From: Bacteroidales bacterium
GTDB taxonomy: Bacteria > Bacteroidota > Bacteroidia > Bacteroidales > UBA932
Length of the DNA: 5,642 nucleotides
Reading direction: 5' to 3'
NCBI GenBank assembly: GCA_017554135.1
Contig: JAFZIX010000313.1
Coordinates: 1 to 5,642 of the forward strand
The translations under genes and the position numbers were made by a program. The notes below the pieces were generated by a model. It saw only the letters and a list, made by a program, of their open reading frames with translations. It was not told where the DNA came from and did not search any database. Positions 1-5,642 of the stretch are shown one piece after another. The number at the start of each line of letters is the position of its first letter. Position 1 is the first letter of the stretch.

Positions 1-822
1 AGCAGGTCCGCCGATGACAAATTTGCCGGTGGGATTCACATGCAAAATAAACTTGTCATCGAAGAGCGCAGCCAGCGAAGCCGGAAGGGATGCAATCAGG
101 CGGGGGAGGACAATCTCCCGCACATCCTTCTCGATGCGGGCGTGCATGGCTTCGTCGGTGTCGAATTCATCGTGCTGGGTGCTCAGGACTATGGTGTGGA
201 CGCGTACGGGGCGATGGGTCTGCCCGTCGAATTCGACGGAGATCTGCGCCTTTGCATCCGGCCGCAGATACGGCATGACAGCGTCGGCCTTCGGACGGGC
301 AATGCCCGTACTGGCGGCCCCTTGTGGGCCACAGACGGGCCCTTTGCCCGTCGCGGATTGCTTGTGCCGTATCTGAGCGAGCACCTGCAGGAGGCGGTGC
401 GACAGCGACAGCGCCAGCGGCATGTACTCCGGCGTATTCTTGCAGGCATAGCCGAACATCATACCCTGGTCCCCTGCACCCTGGCTCATCTCATCCTCGC
501 GCACAACACCGCGATTGATATCCGCGCTTTGCTCATGGATGGTGGAGATGATGCCGCAGGAGGACGCATCGAAGCCGTATTCCGCCTTGGTATAACCTAT
601 GCGGGCGATGGTCTCGCGCGCCACCTTCTCGATATCTACATATGCGCTGGAAGCGACCTCGCCCCCTACGATTACGAGCCCTGAAGTGCAGAAGGTTTCG
701 CAGGCGACCTTCGCCTCCGGATCCTGGCGCAGGAACTCATCTAGAATAGAATCTGAAATCTGGTCGGCAACCTTGTCAGGATGCCCTTCCGAGACACTCT
801 CGGATGTGAAGAGATAGTTCAT
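1..822 (-). CDS. metK: S-adenosylmethionine synthetase (methionine adenosyltransferase), N-terminal part, cut by window edge
   Basis: This cytoplasmic enzyme makes S-adenosylmethionine from ATP and L-methionine, releasing phosphate and pyrophosphate. The ATG is at 822-820 and 274 codons are open to the window edge, with the C-terminal part missing (family members are usually about 385-430 residues). Visible signatures are FTSESVSEGHPDK at residues 5-17 with the catalytic-site histidine H14, GGEVASSAYVDIE at about 53-65, the ATP-binding loop GAGDQG at 115-120, LRPDAK at 186-191, VLSTQHDEF at 212-220 and NPTGKFVIGGP at the edge. The later metal- and phosphate-binding segments (DTYGG, FSGKD type) would lie outside. 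The frame is unbroken. It is odd in one respect: between IRH (151-153) and AVMPYLRPDAK (181-191) there are about 25 more residues than in the E. coli or Bacteroides proteins as I recall them, and their DNA is a long palindrome (separate entry). The gene is transcribed divergently from the receptor gene, from a promoter at 884-914. Identity is near certain; whether the insertion affects activity is unknown. Confidence 0.97.
   Translation of the reverse strand, partial: MNYLFTSESVSEGHPDKVADQISDSILDEFLRQDPEAKVACETFCTSGLVIVGGEVASSAYVDIEKVARETIARIGYTKAEYGFDASSCGIISTIHEQSADINRGVVREDEMSQGAGDQGMMFGYACKNTPEYMPLALSLSHRLLQVLAQIRHKQSATGKGPVCGPQGAASTGIARPKADAVMPYLRPDAKAQISVEFDGQTHRPVRVHTIVLSTQHDEFDTDEAMHARIEKDVREIVLPRLIASLPASLAALFDDKFILHVNPTGKFVIGGPA
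283..363. repeat. In-frame palindromic insertion inside metK (hairpin core 294-352)
   Basis: Bases 283-363 encode metK residues 154-180 (KQSATGKG to ARPKAD), which have no counterpart in typical MetK. The DNA folds into one long imperfect hairpin. Bases 294-302 (gacgggcaa) pair with 344-352, 304-309 (gcccgt) with 335-340, 311-313 with 332-334, and 316-320 (ggccc) with 326-330, around the loop cttgt. That is 23 base pairs in 59 nt. The arms are internally palindromic too: 295-309 (acgggcaatgcccgt) and 335-351 are each small inverted repeats sharing the same arm, so a three-hairpin fold is an alternative. A length divisible by three, a palindromic core and a position in a surface-type loop resemble the coding palindromic elements described in Rickettsia. 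No homology to those is claimed. The exact ends are uncertain by a few codons. Confidence 0.72.
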
Positions 823-836
823 TTTAGCATTTTTTT
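823..836. repeat. Left copy of a 14-bp inverted repeat bounding the intergenic region
   Basis: The plus strand reads tttagcattttttt here, the exact reverse complement of 946-959 (aaaaaaatgctaaa). Read on the metK strand, this copy forms the A-rich stretch directly before the metK ATG, where Bacteroidetes genes usually carry an A-rich leader in place of a Shine-Dalgarno sequence. The T-run makes part of the match low complexity, but the tttagcat core is not. Confidence 0.6.
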
Positions 837-883
837 TAAGTTACAGGGGTTGCAATCAGTCAAATCCTTCCCCTTTCCGGCTG

Positions 884-914
884 CAAAGGTATAAAAACAA
901 AAGATATTAACAAT
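884..914 (-). promoter_or_regulatory. metK promoter, Bacteroidetes-type (-33/-7)
   Basis: On the minus strand the -7 box reads TACCTTTG (891-884), a full match to TAnnTTTG. A TTG at 913-911 (within ATTG, 914-911) sits 19 nt upstream as the -33 box, inside the usual spacing. The predicted transcript would start about 7 nt beyond the -7 box, near 877, leaving a leader of roughly 55 nt. That is too short for a typical SAM-sensing riboswitch, and none was recognised. The -33 box lies inside the 905-925 dyad. Confidence 0.75.
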
Positions 915-925
915 GAATGTTAATA
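905..925. promoter_or_regulatory. Candidate operator: perfect 8-bp dyad between divergent promoters
   Basis: Arms TATTAACA (905-912) and TGTTAATA (918-925) are perfect reverse complements around a 5-nt spacer, centred on 915. The left arm overlaps the metK -33 box, and the right arm ends two bases before the proposed receptor -33 element. A homodimeric regulator bound here could influence both promoters. The arms are AT-rich, so chance symmetry is possible, and the regulator is unknown. Confidence 0.5.
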
Positions 926-927
926 AC

Positions 928-963
928 TTTCTGTAGCGCCTATGCAAAAAAATGCTAAATTCG
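928..963 (+). promoter_or_regulatory. Promoter of the TonB-dependent receptor gene
   Basis: The -7 box TAAATTCG at 956-963 fits the TAnnTTTG/TAnnTTCG pattern. The -33 side is weaker: TTTCTG at 928-933 lies 22 nt upstream, slightly longer than usual. The transcript would start near 970, giving a leader of about 30 nt before the ATG at 1000. The -7 box contains the upstream in-frame ATG at 952, which is one reason for rejecting that start codon. Confidence 0.55.
946..959. repeat. Right copy of the 14-bp inverted repeat; overlaps the receptor -7 box
   Basis: The sequence aaaaaaatgctaaa is the exact reverse complement of 823-836. Its last four bases are the first four of the proposed -7 box TAAATTCG. 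The two copies lie 109 nt apart and frame both promoters and the central dyad. Confidence 0.6.
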
Positions 964-999
964 CACCGGGAAAATTTATACTACTTCATTTATACATTT

Positions 1000-3900
1000 A
1001 TGAAAAAATTCTTCAAGAATGTCGCACTCGTAGCAACCATGTTGTTCGCGGGTGTTGTCGCGTATGCCCAGATGACCACTTCGGCCGTCAACGGGCGTAT
1101 TGTGGACCAGAGCGGTGAGCCCCTCGCAGGTGCTGTCGTTCTCCTCAATCACACTCCTTCGGGATCACAGTATTATGCTGTGGCCAATGGAGATGGTCGT
1201 TACACCATCGAAGGTGTAAGGCCTGGTTCCGACTTTACCATCGAGGTTTCCTTCCTTGGATGCCAGACCGTAAAGTACACCGGCGTTACCCTGAACCTCG
1301 GTGAAACTTACAAGCAGGATGTGACCCTCACTTCCGGCGAGCAGTTGGCAGAGGCAGTCCTCGTTGTGAACGCATCCAAGTTCACAACCGAGAAGACAGG
1401 TGCCAGCACCAACATCTCCTCCAGGCAGATGACCAGCATGCCTATGATCAACCGCAGCATCTCCGATGTGGCAAAACTTTCTCCTTATGCCAACGGAATG
1501 AGTTTCGCAGGCGGTGACGGCCGTTCCACCAACTTCACCGTTGACGGTTCCAACTTCAACAACAACTTCGGTCTGTCCGACAAACTCCCTGGCGGTGGCA
1601 ATCCTATCTCCCTGGATGCTATCGATGAACTTCAGGTCGTGGTTGCTCCTTTCGACGTGCGCCAGACCAACTTCATCGGCGGCGGTATCAACGCTATCAC
1701 CAAGTCCGGTACCAACACCTTCAAGGGCAGCGTCTATTCTTATTTCCAGAATCAGGATCTCCGCGGTAACAAGATCAACGGAAAGGATCTTGGCGACCGT
1801 GCAAAGGAATCCAAGACCGTTTACGGTTTCACCCTGGGCGGCCCCATCATCAAGAACAAGTTGTTCTTCTTCGTGAACTACGAGACCACCACTCAGCCCG
1901 GTCAGGTTATCAAGTACCGCGCAAACAAGGGTGGTGAAGCCAACAAGGGCAATGTTTCCCGCACTACTCTTGACGACCTCAAGACCGTTCAGGAGTACAT
2001 GAAGACCAAGTACGGATATGACACCGGTTCCTACACCGATTTCCCTGGCGACGAGTCCAACGACAAACTCCTTGCCCGCATCGACTGGAACGTGGCTAAG
2101 GGCCACAGGGTATCGCTGCGCTACAACTACACCAAGAATACTGCTTGGAACGCTCCTAACGGCAACTCTTCCGATACCGGCTACCGCCTCAACGGAACCT
2201 ACCGTGTAGGCAATGAGTCCATGGCTTTCGCCAACAACATGTATTCCATGGACAACACCGTGTCTTCCATTTCCTTCGATTACAACGCGAAGATCAATGA
2301 GAAGATCTCCAACCAGTTGCTCGTCACCTATTCCAACATCGAGGATATCCGCGGTTCCAACTCTTCCGCATTCCCTCATGTTGATATTATCAAGAAGAAC
2401 AGCGAAGGTGTATGGCAGCCTTACATGTCCCTCGGTTACGAACTCTTCACCTGGAATAACGGTGTGCACAATAAGGTTTGGACCGTCAAGGACGACGTGA
2501 CCTACCTCATGGGCAACCACAAGTTCGTCGCAGGTTTCAACTATGAGCACCAGTTCGCAAACAACGCTTATATGCGTAACGGTGCCGGTTACTATCGTTA
2601 TGCATGGACCGACGAGGCAACCATCACCGACGTTCTCAACGGCACTCCCGAGTCCTTCGCCGTCACTTACGGCTGGAACGGAGAACTCAATCCTAACGCA
2701 CAGGTCACCTTCAACCAGATCGGCATTTATCTGCAGGATGAGTGGAACGTGAACGATCAGCTCAAACTCACCTACGGCGTGCGCTTCGACGACCTTATCT
2801 TCGACGAGAGCGATATCGCTACCAACAAGAAGATTGCTGAGTACACCTTCCGCGACGGTCTCACGATCGACACCGGCAAGTGGCCCAACAACCGCGTTCA
2901 GGTTTCCCCTCGCGTAGGCTTCGTTTATGATGTGAAGGGTGACAATACCCTCAAGTTCCGCGGCGGCACCGGTCTCTTCCAGGGACGTCTGCCTCTCGTG
3001 TACTTCACCAACACTCCTACCAACGCAGGTCTCGTGCAGAACTCCGTTCAGTACAAGTCCACCTGGACCAGTGGCGAACTCACTGCCATCAACGCCAAAC
3101 TCCACGCTTTCGACGGTGGCATGATCACCGATGTCAACGAGATGATCGAGAAACTCGGTCTCCAGAAGGAACTCACCGATGCAAATCACGTTGCAGGCAG
3201 CACCATGTCCGGTGTCGATCCCAACTTCAAGATGCCCCAGATCTGGAAGACTTCCTTCGCAGTTGACTATCAGGTTCCTGCAAGTTTCCCTCTCACCGTC
3301 ACTGCAGAAGGTATCTTCAACAAGACCATCTACGGTGTCGTGGTTGACAATATCAACATCGCCGATCAGTCTGATGCAACCAAGTTCAGCAAGTTCAGCG
3401 GTGTCGACGACCGTCTGATCTATTCCGGCAAGGGTCTCATCAACGCTGGCAAGAACGCTCCTTACCTCACCAACACCACCGAAGGTTACGGCTACATCGG
3501 CAACATCACTGTCAACGCCGAGCCTCTCAAGGGCCTGAACGTAATGGCAGCTTACACTCACACCGAGTCCAAGGAAATCTCCGGTCTGCCCGGCAGCGAC
3601 CCTCTCTCCACCTGGCAGGGCCTCTACACCGTCAACGGACCTAACTTCGCAACGCTCCAGCGTTCGCAGTATGTGGTTCCCGATAAGCTCATCGCATCTG
3701 TCGATTACAACTTCCCCGTTCTCAACGGACAGTTCGGCTATGCAATGGACTTCGGTCTCTTCTACACCGGCATGACTTCTTCCGGCTATTCCTACTGCTA
3801 TAGCAACGATATGAACGGCGACGGCATCAACAACGACCTCATGTACATCTATCCTAAGGGAAGTGATATCAACTGGAAGGATGCAACCACCGCCGCTGCA

Positions 3901-4299
3901 AGCGCAAAGGCCTACGATGCATTCGTCGCTCAGGACAAGTATCTGCGCACCCACAAGGGACAGTATGCCGAGGCTTATGCCGCACGCGCACCTTGGGTCA
4001 ACCGCTTCGACTTCCGCTGGGCACACAACTTCACCTTCAAGGCCGGCAAGCAGGTCCACCTCCTTCAGTTTACGATCGACCTCCTCAACGCAGGCAACCT
4101 GATCAACTCCAAGTGGGGTGTCTACAAGAACAGCGCAATCTGCAACAACAGCCGTATCCTCAAGTATGAGGGTCAGGATGCTACCACCAAGGAGCCTACC
4201 TTCTCCATGGCAACTGAGGCAACTACCAGCTATGACTACATCGTCAACAGCAGCCAGTGCTGGCAACTCCAGTTCGGTCTGAGGTACAAGTTCAACTAA
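1000..4299 (+). CDS. TonB-dependent outer-membrane receptor, Oar-like, with carboxypeptidase-regulatory domain
   Basis: The product is a 1099-residue outer-membrane beta-barrel, powered by TonB-ExbB-ExbD; its substrate is unknown. The signal peptide is residues 1-23 (MKKFFK, hydrophobic core, cleavage predicted after AYA and before Q24). A carboxypeptidase-D regulatory-like beta-sandwich spans about 28-112 (VNGRIVDQSGEPLAGA, then DGRYTIEGVRPG). The EQLAEAVLVV segment at 114-123 occupies the usual TonB-box position. The plug covers about 127-245 and includes VDGSNFNNNFGLS (181-193), LDAIDELQVVVAPFDVRQ and the GGGINAITKSGTN motif. The barrel follows, ending in an aromatic strand LRYKFN. The VDGS/FGLS/APFDVRQ plug resembles the Oar group rather than SusC, and no SusD gene follows. 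Myxococcus Oar is needed for protease secretion, but extending that role here is inference. I chose ATG 1000 over the in-frame ATG 952 because only 1000 gives a clean signal peptide and 952 lies within the -7 box. From codon 57 almost to the end, TTA, CTA and TCA codons are absent, suggesting high expression. Confidence 0.93.
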   Translation: MKKFFKNVALVATMLFAGVVAYAQMTTSAVNGRIVDQSGEPLAGAVVLLNHTPSGSQYYAVANGDGRYTIEGVRPGSDFTIEVSFLGCQTVKYTGVTLNLGETYKQDVTLTSGEQLAEAVLVVNASKFTTEKTGASTNISSRQMTSMPMINRSISDVAKLSPYANGMSFAGGDGRSTNFTVDGSNFNNNFGLSDKLPGGGNPISLDAIDELQVVVAPFDVRQTNFIGGGINAITKSGTNTFKGSVYSYFQNQDLRGNKINGKDLGDRAKESKTVYGFTLGGPIIKNKLFFFVNYETTTQPGQVIKYRANKGGEANKGNVSRTTLDDLKTVQEYMKTKYGYDTGSYTDFPGDESNDKLLARIDWNVAKGHRVSLRYNYTKNTAWNAPNGNSSDTGYRLNGTYRVGNESMAFANNMYSMDNTVSSISFDYNAKINEKISNQLLVTYSNIEDIRGSNSSAFPHVDIIKKNSEGVWQPYMSLGYELFTWNNGVHNKVWTVKDDVTYLMGNHKFVAGFNYEHQFANNAYMRNGAGYYRYAWTDEATITDVLNGTPESFAVTYGWNGELNPNAQVTFNQIGIYLQDEWNVNDQLKLTYGVRFDDLIFDESDIATNKKIAEYTFRDGLTIDTGKWPNNRVQVSPRVGFVYDVKGDNTLKFRGGTGLFQGRLPLVYFTNTPTNAGLVQNSVQYKSTWTSGELTAINAKLHAFDGGMITDVNEMIEKLGLQKELTDANHVAGSTMSGVDPNFKMPQIWKTSFAVDYQVPASFPLTVTAEGIFNKTIYGVVVDNINIADQSDATKFSKFSGVDDRLIYSGKGLINAGKNAPYLTNTTEGYGYIGNITVNAEPLKGLNVMAAYTHTESKEISGLPGSDPLSTWQGLYTVNGPNFATLQRSQYVVPDKLIASVDYNFPVLNGQFGYAMDFGLFYTGMTSSGYSYCYSNDMNGDGINNDLMYIYPKGSDINWKDATTAAASAKAYDAFVAQDKYLRTHKGQYAEAYAARAPWVNRFDFRWAHNFTFKAGKQVHLLQFTIDLLNAGNLINSKWGVYKNSAICNNSRILKYEGQDATTKEPTFSMATEATTSYDYIVNSSQCWQLQFGLRYKFN

Positions 4300-4319
4300 T
4301 CCTTATACCGGTTTTATTG

Positions 4320-4354
4320 AGCGCAGCTCCCTCGTGGAGTTGCGCTTTTTTTTT
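4320..4354 (+). terminator. Intrinsic terminator after the receptor gene
   Basis: Arms agcgcagctcc (4320-4330) and ggagttgcgct (4336-4346) form an 11-bp stem with a single G-U wobble around loop ctcgt, followed by an uninterrupted T-run (nine Ts at 4346-4354, the first one paired). It starts 20 nt after the receptor stop codon and should end that transcript efficiently. Confidence 0.93.
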
Positions 4355-4383
4355 GCTTTATTCCGGAGGAATATCTATCTTTG
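4352..4383 (+). promoter_or_regulatory. Promoter of the BACON lipoprotein gene
   Basis: The -33 box TTTG (4352-4355), a 20-nt spacer and the -7 box TATCTTTG (4376-4383) match the Bacteroidetes consensus completely. The predicted start is near 4390, with a leader of about 42 nt, AT-rich and without a Shine-Dalgarno sequence. The -33 box uses the last three Ts of the preceding terminator. Confidence 0.82.
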
Positions 4384-4431
4384 AAAACTATAAACTAAAG
4401 CAATAAATTACAACACAAAAACAATAACATT

Positions 4432-5642
4432 ATGAAGTTCTCAAGAATTCTGGCAGCAGCTGCAACAGCAGCGCTATTGGTGTTATCCTCTTGCGAAGAG
4501 AAGGAAGAGCAACTGGGCGCGGCGAGCATCTCGCTCGATCCCGCCGAGGTCTCCCTCACATCTGAAGCAGGAGCAACTACCACCGTCAATCTGACCGCCA
4601 CTCGTCAGTGGACGGTGAACAACACTCCTTCGTGGCTAACGGTCACGCCCAACTCCGGAGAGGGTTCCAACAAACCTCAGACTATCACCCTCACCGCCAA
4701 ATCCAATCCCGACATTGACCGTGATGCCAATGTTACCTTCACCATCGGATTCTCCGATGCGGTGCTCAAGGTTCATCAGGCCGGCGAGGCAGGCTCGATT
4801 GCCGACGCTCTCATCTACAAGAACGATTTCGATAAGGATGATGCCAAGAACAATAGCGGCTGGCCCTATCTTGACCAGAGCGACTGCTGGAATCATGAGG
4901 AAGGCAATGGAATAGAGGGTGTAAAATATGAATATACCGGAATGTCGGTCCGCCAGAGCGGCAAACTCTCGAACGACGCTTCCGGCTTCTCCCTATATGC
5001 CGGTTCCGGCCGCAACAAGTTATTCTTCGGAAAGACGTCTTCGTTTGCAGTCAAGGATATTGCACTGGGCGGCAAGACTGCGTTTGCGCTCTCTTTCGGA
5101 GGCCAGCGTTACGGCGCGGATGATAAGGACAACACCTACAATCCCGATGAATTCAAGGTTTACGTGAGCGTGGATGGCATCAAGGGCGTCGAGGTCCCCG
5201 TAACCTTCGCTCAGGGCAGCGCCCCCGTAGGCAACTGGGATCTTGCAACTGCAAAGTTCACCGTCCCTGCAGGCACCGAGAAACTTACCGTAGTCTTCAA
5301 GTGCGCCAATCTCGTGACTTCCGGTACCGGTGGTGTCTATAGCATCGACGACCTTCAACTTTCAGTCGCCACCGGCGGCGATGCACTCGACCTGACCAAT
5401 GCCGTCAGCCTCGGTCTCGATCAGTCCGCCAATATTCCCGACAGTGATGAGGTTACCGATCTCGCCACCATCATCACAAAGCCTGCAGGAAGTTCCGTTA
5501 CCATCCTGAACGCAACTATCACCGCCGTAACTACCAAGGGCTATGTCATCGGCAAGGGCGATAAGGCCATCTACGTCTATAAGAACGCAGATCCGAAACT
5601 CGCCGTCGGCGACAAGGTTTCCCTCATCGGCACCTTCAAGTA
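4432..5642 (+). CDS. BACON-domain surface lipoprotein, N-terminal part, cut by window edge
   Basis: The ATG at 4432 opens 403 codons plus two bases with no stop before the right edge. Residues 1-20 form a lipoprotein signal peptide with lipobox LSSC, so C21 would be lipidated. The acidic run EEKEE that follows resembles the export signal that sends Bacteroidetes lipoproteins to the cell surface. Residues about 32-118 are a BACON domain: ISLDPAEVSLTSEAG, then the RQWTV, PSWLTVTPNSG and VLKVHQAG strand motifs. Residues about 125-313 look like a beta-sandwich, from LIYKNDFD with GWPYLDQSDCW to the closing VYSIDDLQLSV, reminiscent of carbohydrate-binding or anchor-type jelly rolls. Residues from about 350 (SSVTILNATITAV, YVIGKGDKAIYVYK, LAVGDKVSLIGTF) look like the start of an OB-fold. 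A catalytic domain could lie beyond the edge. BACON domains often accompany glycan- or mucin-active proteins, but the ligand here is unknown. The gene has its own promoter and uses TTA, CTA and TCA codons, unlike the receptor gene. Confidence 0.9.
   Translation, partial: MKFSRILAAAATAALLVLSSCEEKEEQLGAASISLDPAEVSLTSEAGATTTVNLTATRQWTVNNTPSWLTVTPNSGEGSNKPQTITLTAKSNPDIDRDANVTFTIGFSDAVLKVHQAGEAGSIADALIYKNDFDKDDAKNNSGWPYLDQSDCWNHEEGNGIEGVKYEYTGMSVRQSGKLSNDASGFSLYAGSGRNKLFFGKTSSFAVKDIALGGKTAFALSFGGQRYGADDKDNTYNPDEFKVYVSVDGIKGVEVPVTFAQGSAPVGNWDLATAKFTVPAGTEKLTVVFKCANLVTSGTGGVYSIDDLQLSVATGGDALDLTNAVSLGLDQSANIPDSDEVTDLATIITKPAGSSVTILNATITAVTTKGYVIGKGDKAIYVYKNADPKLAVGDKVSLIGTFK

Noticed and set aside
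224..239. Perfect 16-bp palindrome ccgtcgaattcgacgg in metK
   Set aside because: It falls on the codons for V-E-F-D in a normal part of MetK. The similar tcgaattc at 159-166, on another EFD run, shows that codon choice alone produces it.
40..684. A 214-codon plus-strand frame across the metK region
   Set aside because: It lies opposite metK, whose conserved motifs fix the coding strand. The plus-strand translation shows no recognisable domain.
823..883. Possible SAM riboswitch in the metK leader
   Set aside because: The predicted leader is about 55 nt, with no multi-helix fold or recognisable SAM-aptamer core.
952..999. A 16-residue N-terminal extension of the receptor from ATG 952
   Set aside because: The ATG lies within the A-run before the -7 box TAAATTCG, so it would probably not be transcribed. 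The extension would also bury the signal peptide that begins at ATG 1000.
1165..4266. A 1033-codon open frame antisense to the receptor gene
   Set aside because: It is in codon register with the receptor gene and exists only because that gene avoids TTA, CTA and TCA. Its TTG start has no promoter or leader, and its translation is a low-complexity V/G/D/E-rich sequence with no domain.
1000..5642. A SusC/SusD polysaccharide utilisation pair
   Set aside because: The receptor lacks typical SusC plug signatures, the lipoprotein shows no SusD-type helical repeats, and a terminator and a new promoter separate the two genes.

Overview
The window looks like chromosomal DNA from a moderately GC-rich member of the Bacteroidota, probably order Bacteroidales. 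Three signs point there: promoters of the Bacteroidetes type (TTTG-like -33 box, about 20 nt, then TAnnTTTG or TAnnTTCG), AT-rich leaders without Shine-Dalgarno sequences, and a cell-envelope gene set (a large TonB-dependent receptor with a carboxypeptidase-regulatory N-terminal domain, and a BACON-domain lipoprotein). The genus cannot be fixed from the sequence alone.

Layout. (1) 1-822, minus strand: the N-terminal 274 codons of metK, S-adenosylmethionine synthetase, running off the left edge. It carries an in-frame insertion of about 25 residues whose DNA folds into a long GC-rich imperfect hairpin (294-352). (2) 823-999: a compact divergent control region. It holds a metK promoter on the minus strand, a receptor promoter on the plus strand, a 21-bp dyad (905-925) lying between and over the two -33 boxes, and a 14-bp inverted repeat at its two ends. 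(3) 1000-4299, plus strand: a 1099-residue Oar-like TonB-dependent outer-membrane receptor with very strong codon bias and no SusD-type partner next to it. (4) 4300-4431: a strong intrinsic terminator whose T-tract merges into the -33 box of the next promoter. (5) 4432-5642, plus strand: the first 403 codons of a lipoprotein with a BACON domain, a beta-sandwich-like region and a probable OB-fold-like start, truncated by the right edge.

How the parts relate. metK is a housekeeping gene that shares only its control region with the receptor. The receptor and the lipoprotein point the same way but are separated by a terminator and a new promoter, so they are best read as separate transcription units, although both products act at the cell envelope. 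No RNA genes, CRISPR arrays, transposases or prophage genes were seen. The most unusual features are the palindromic insertion inside metK and the symmetrical layout of the divergent control region.
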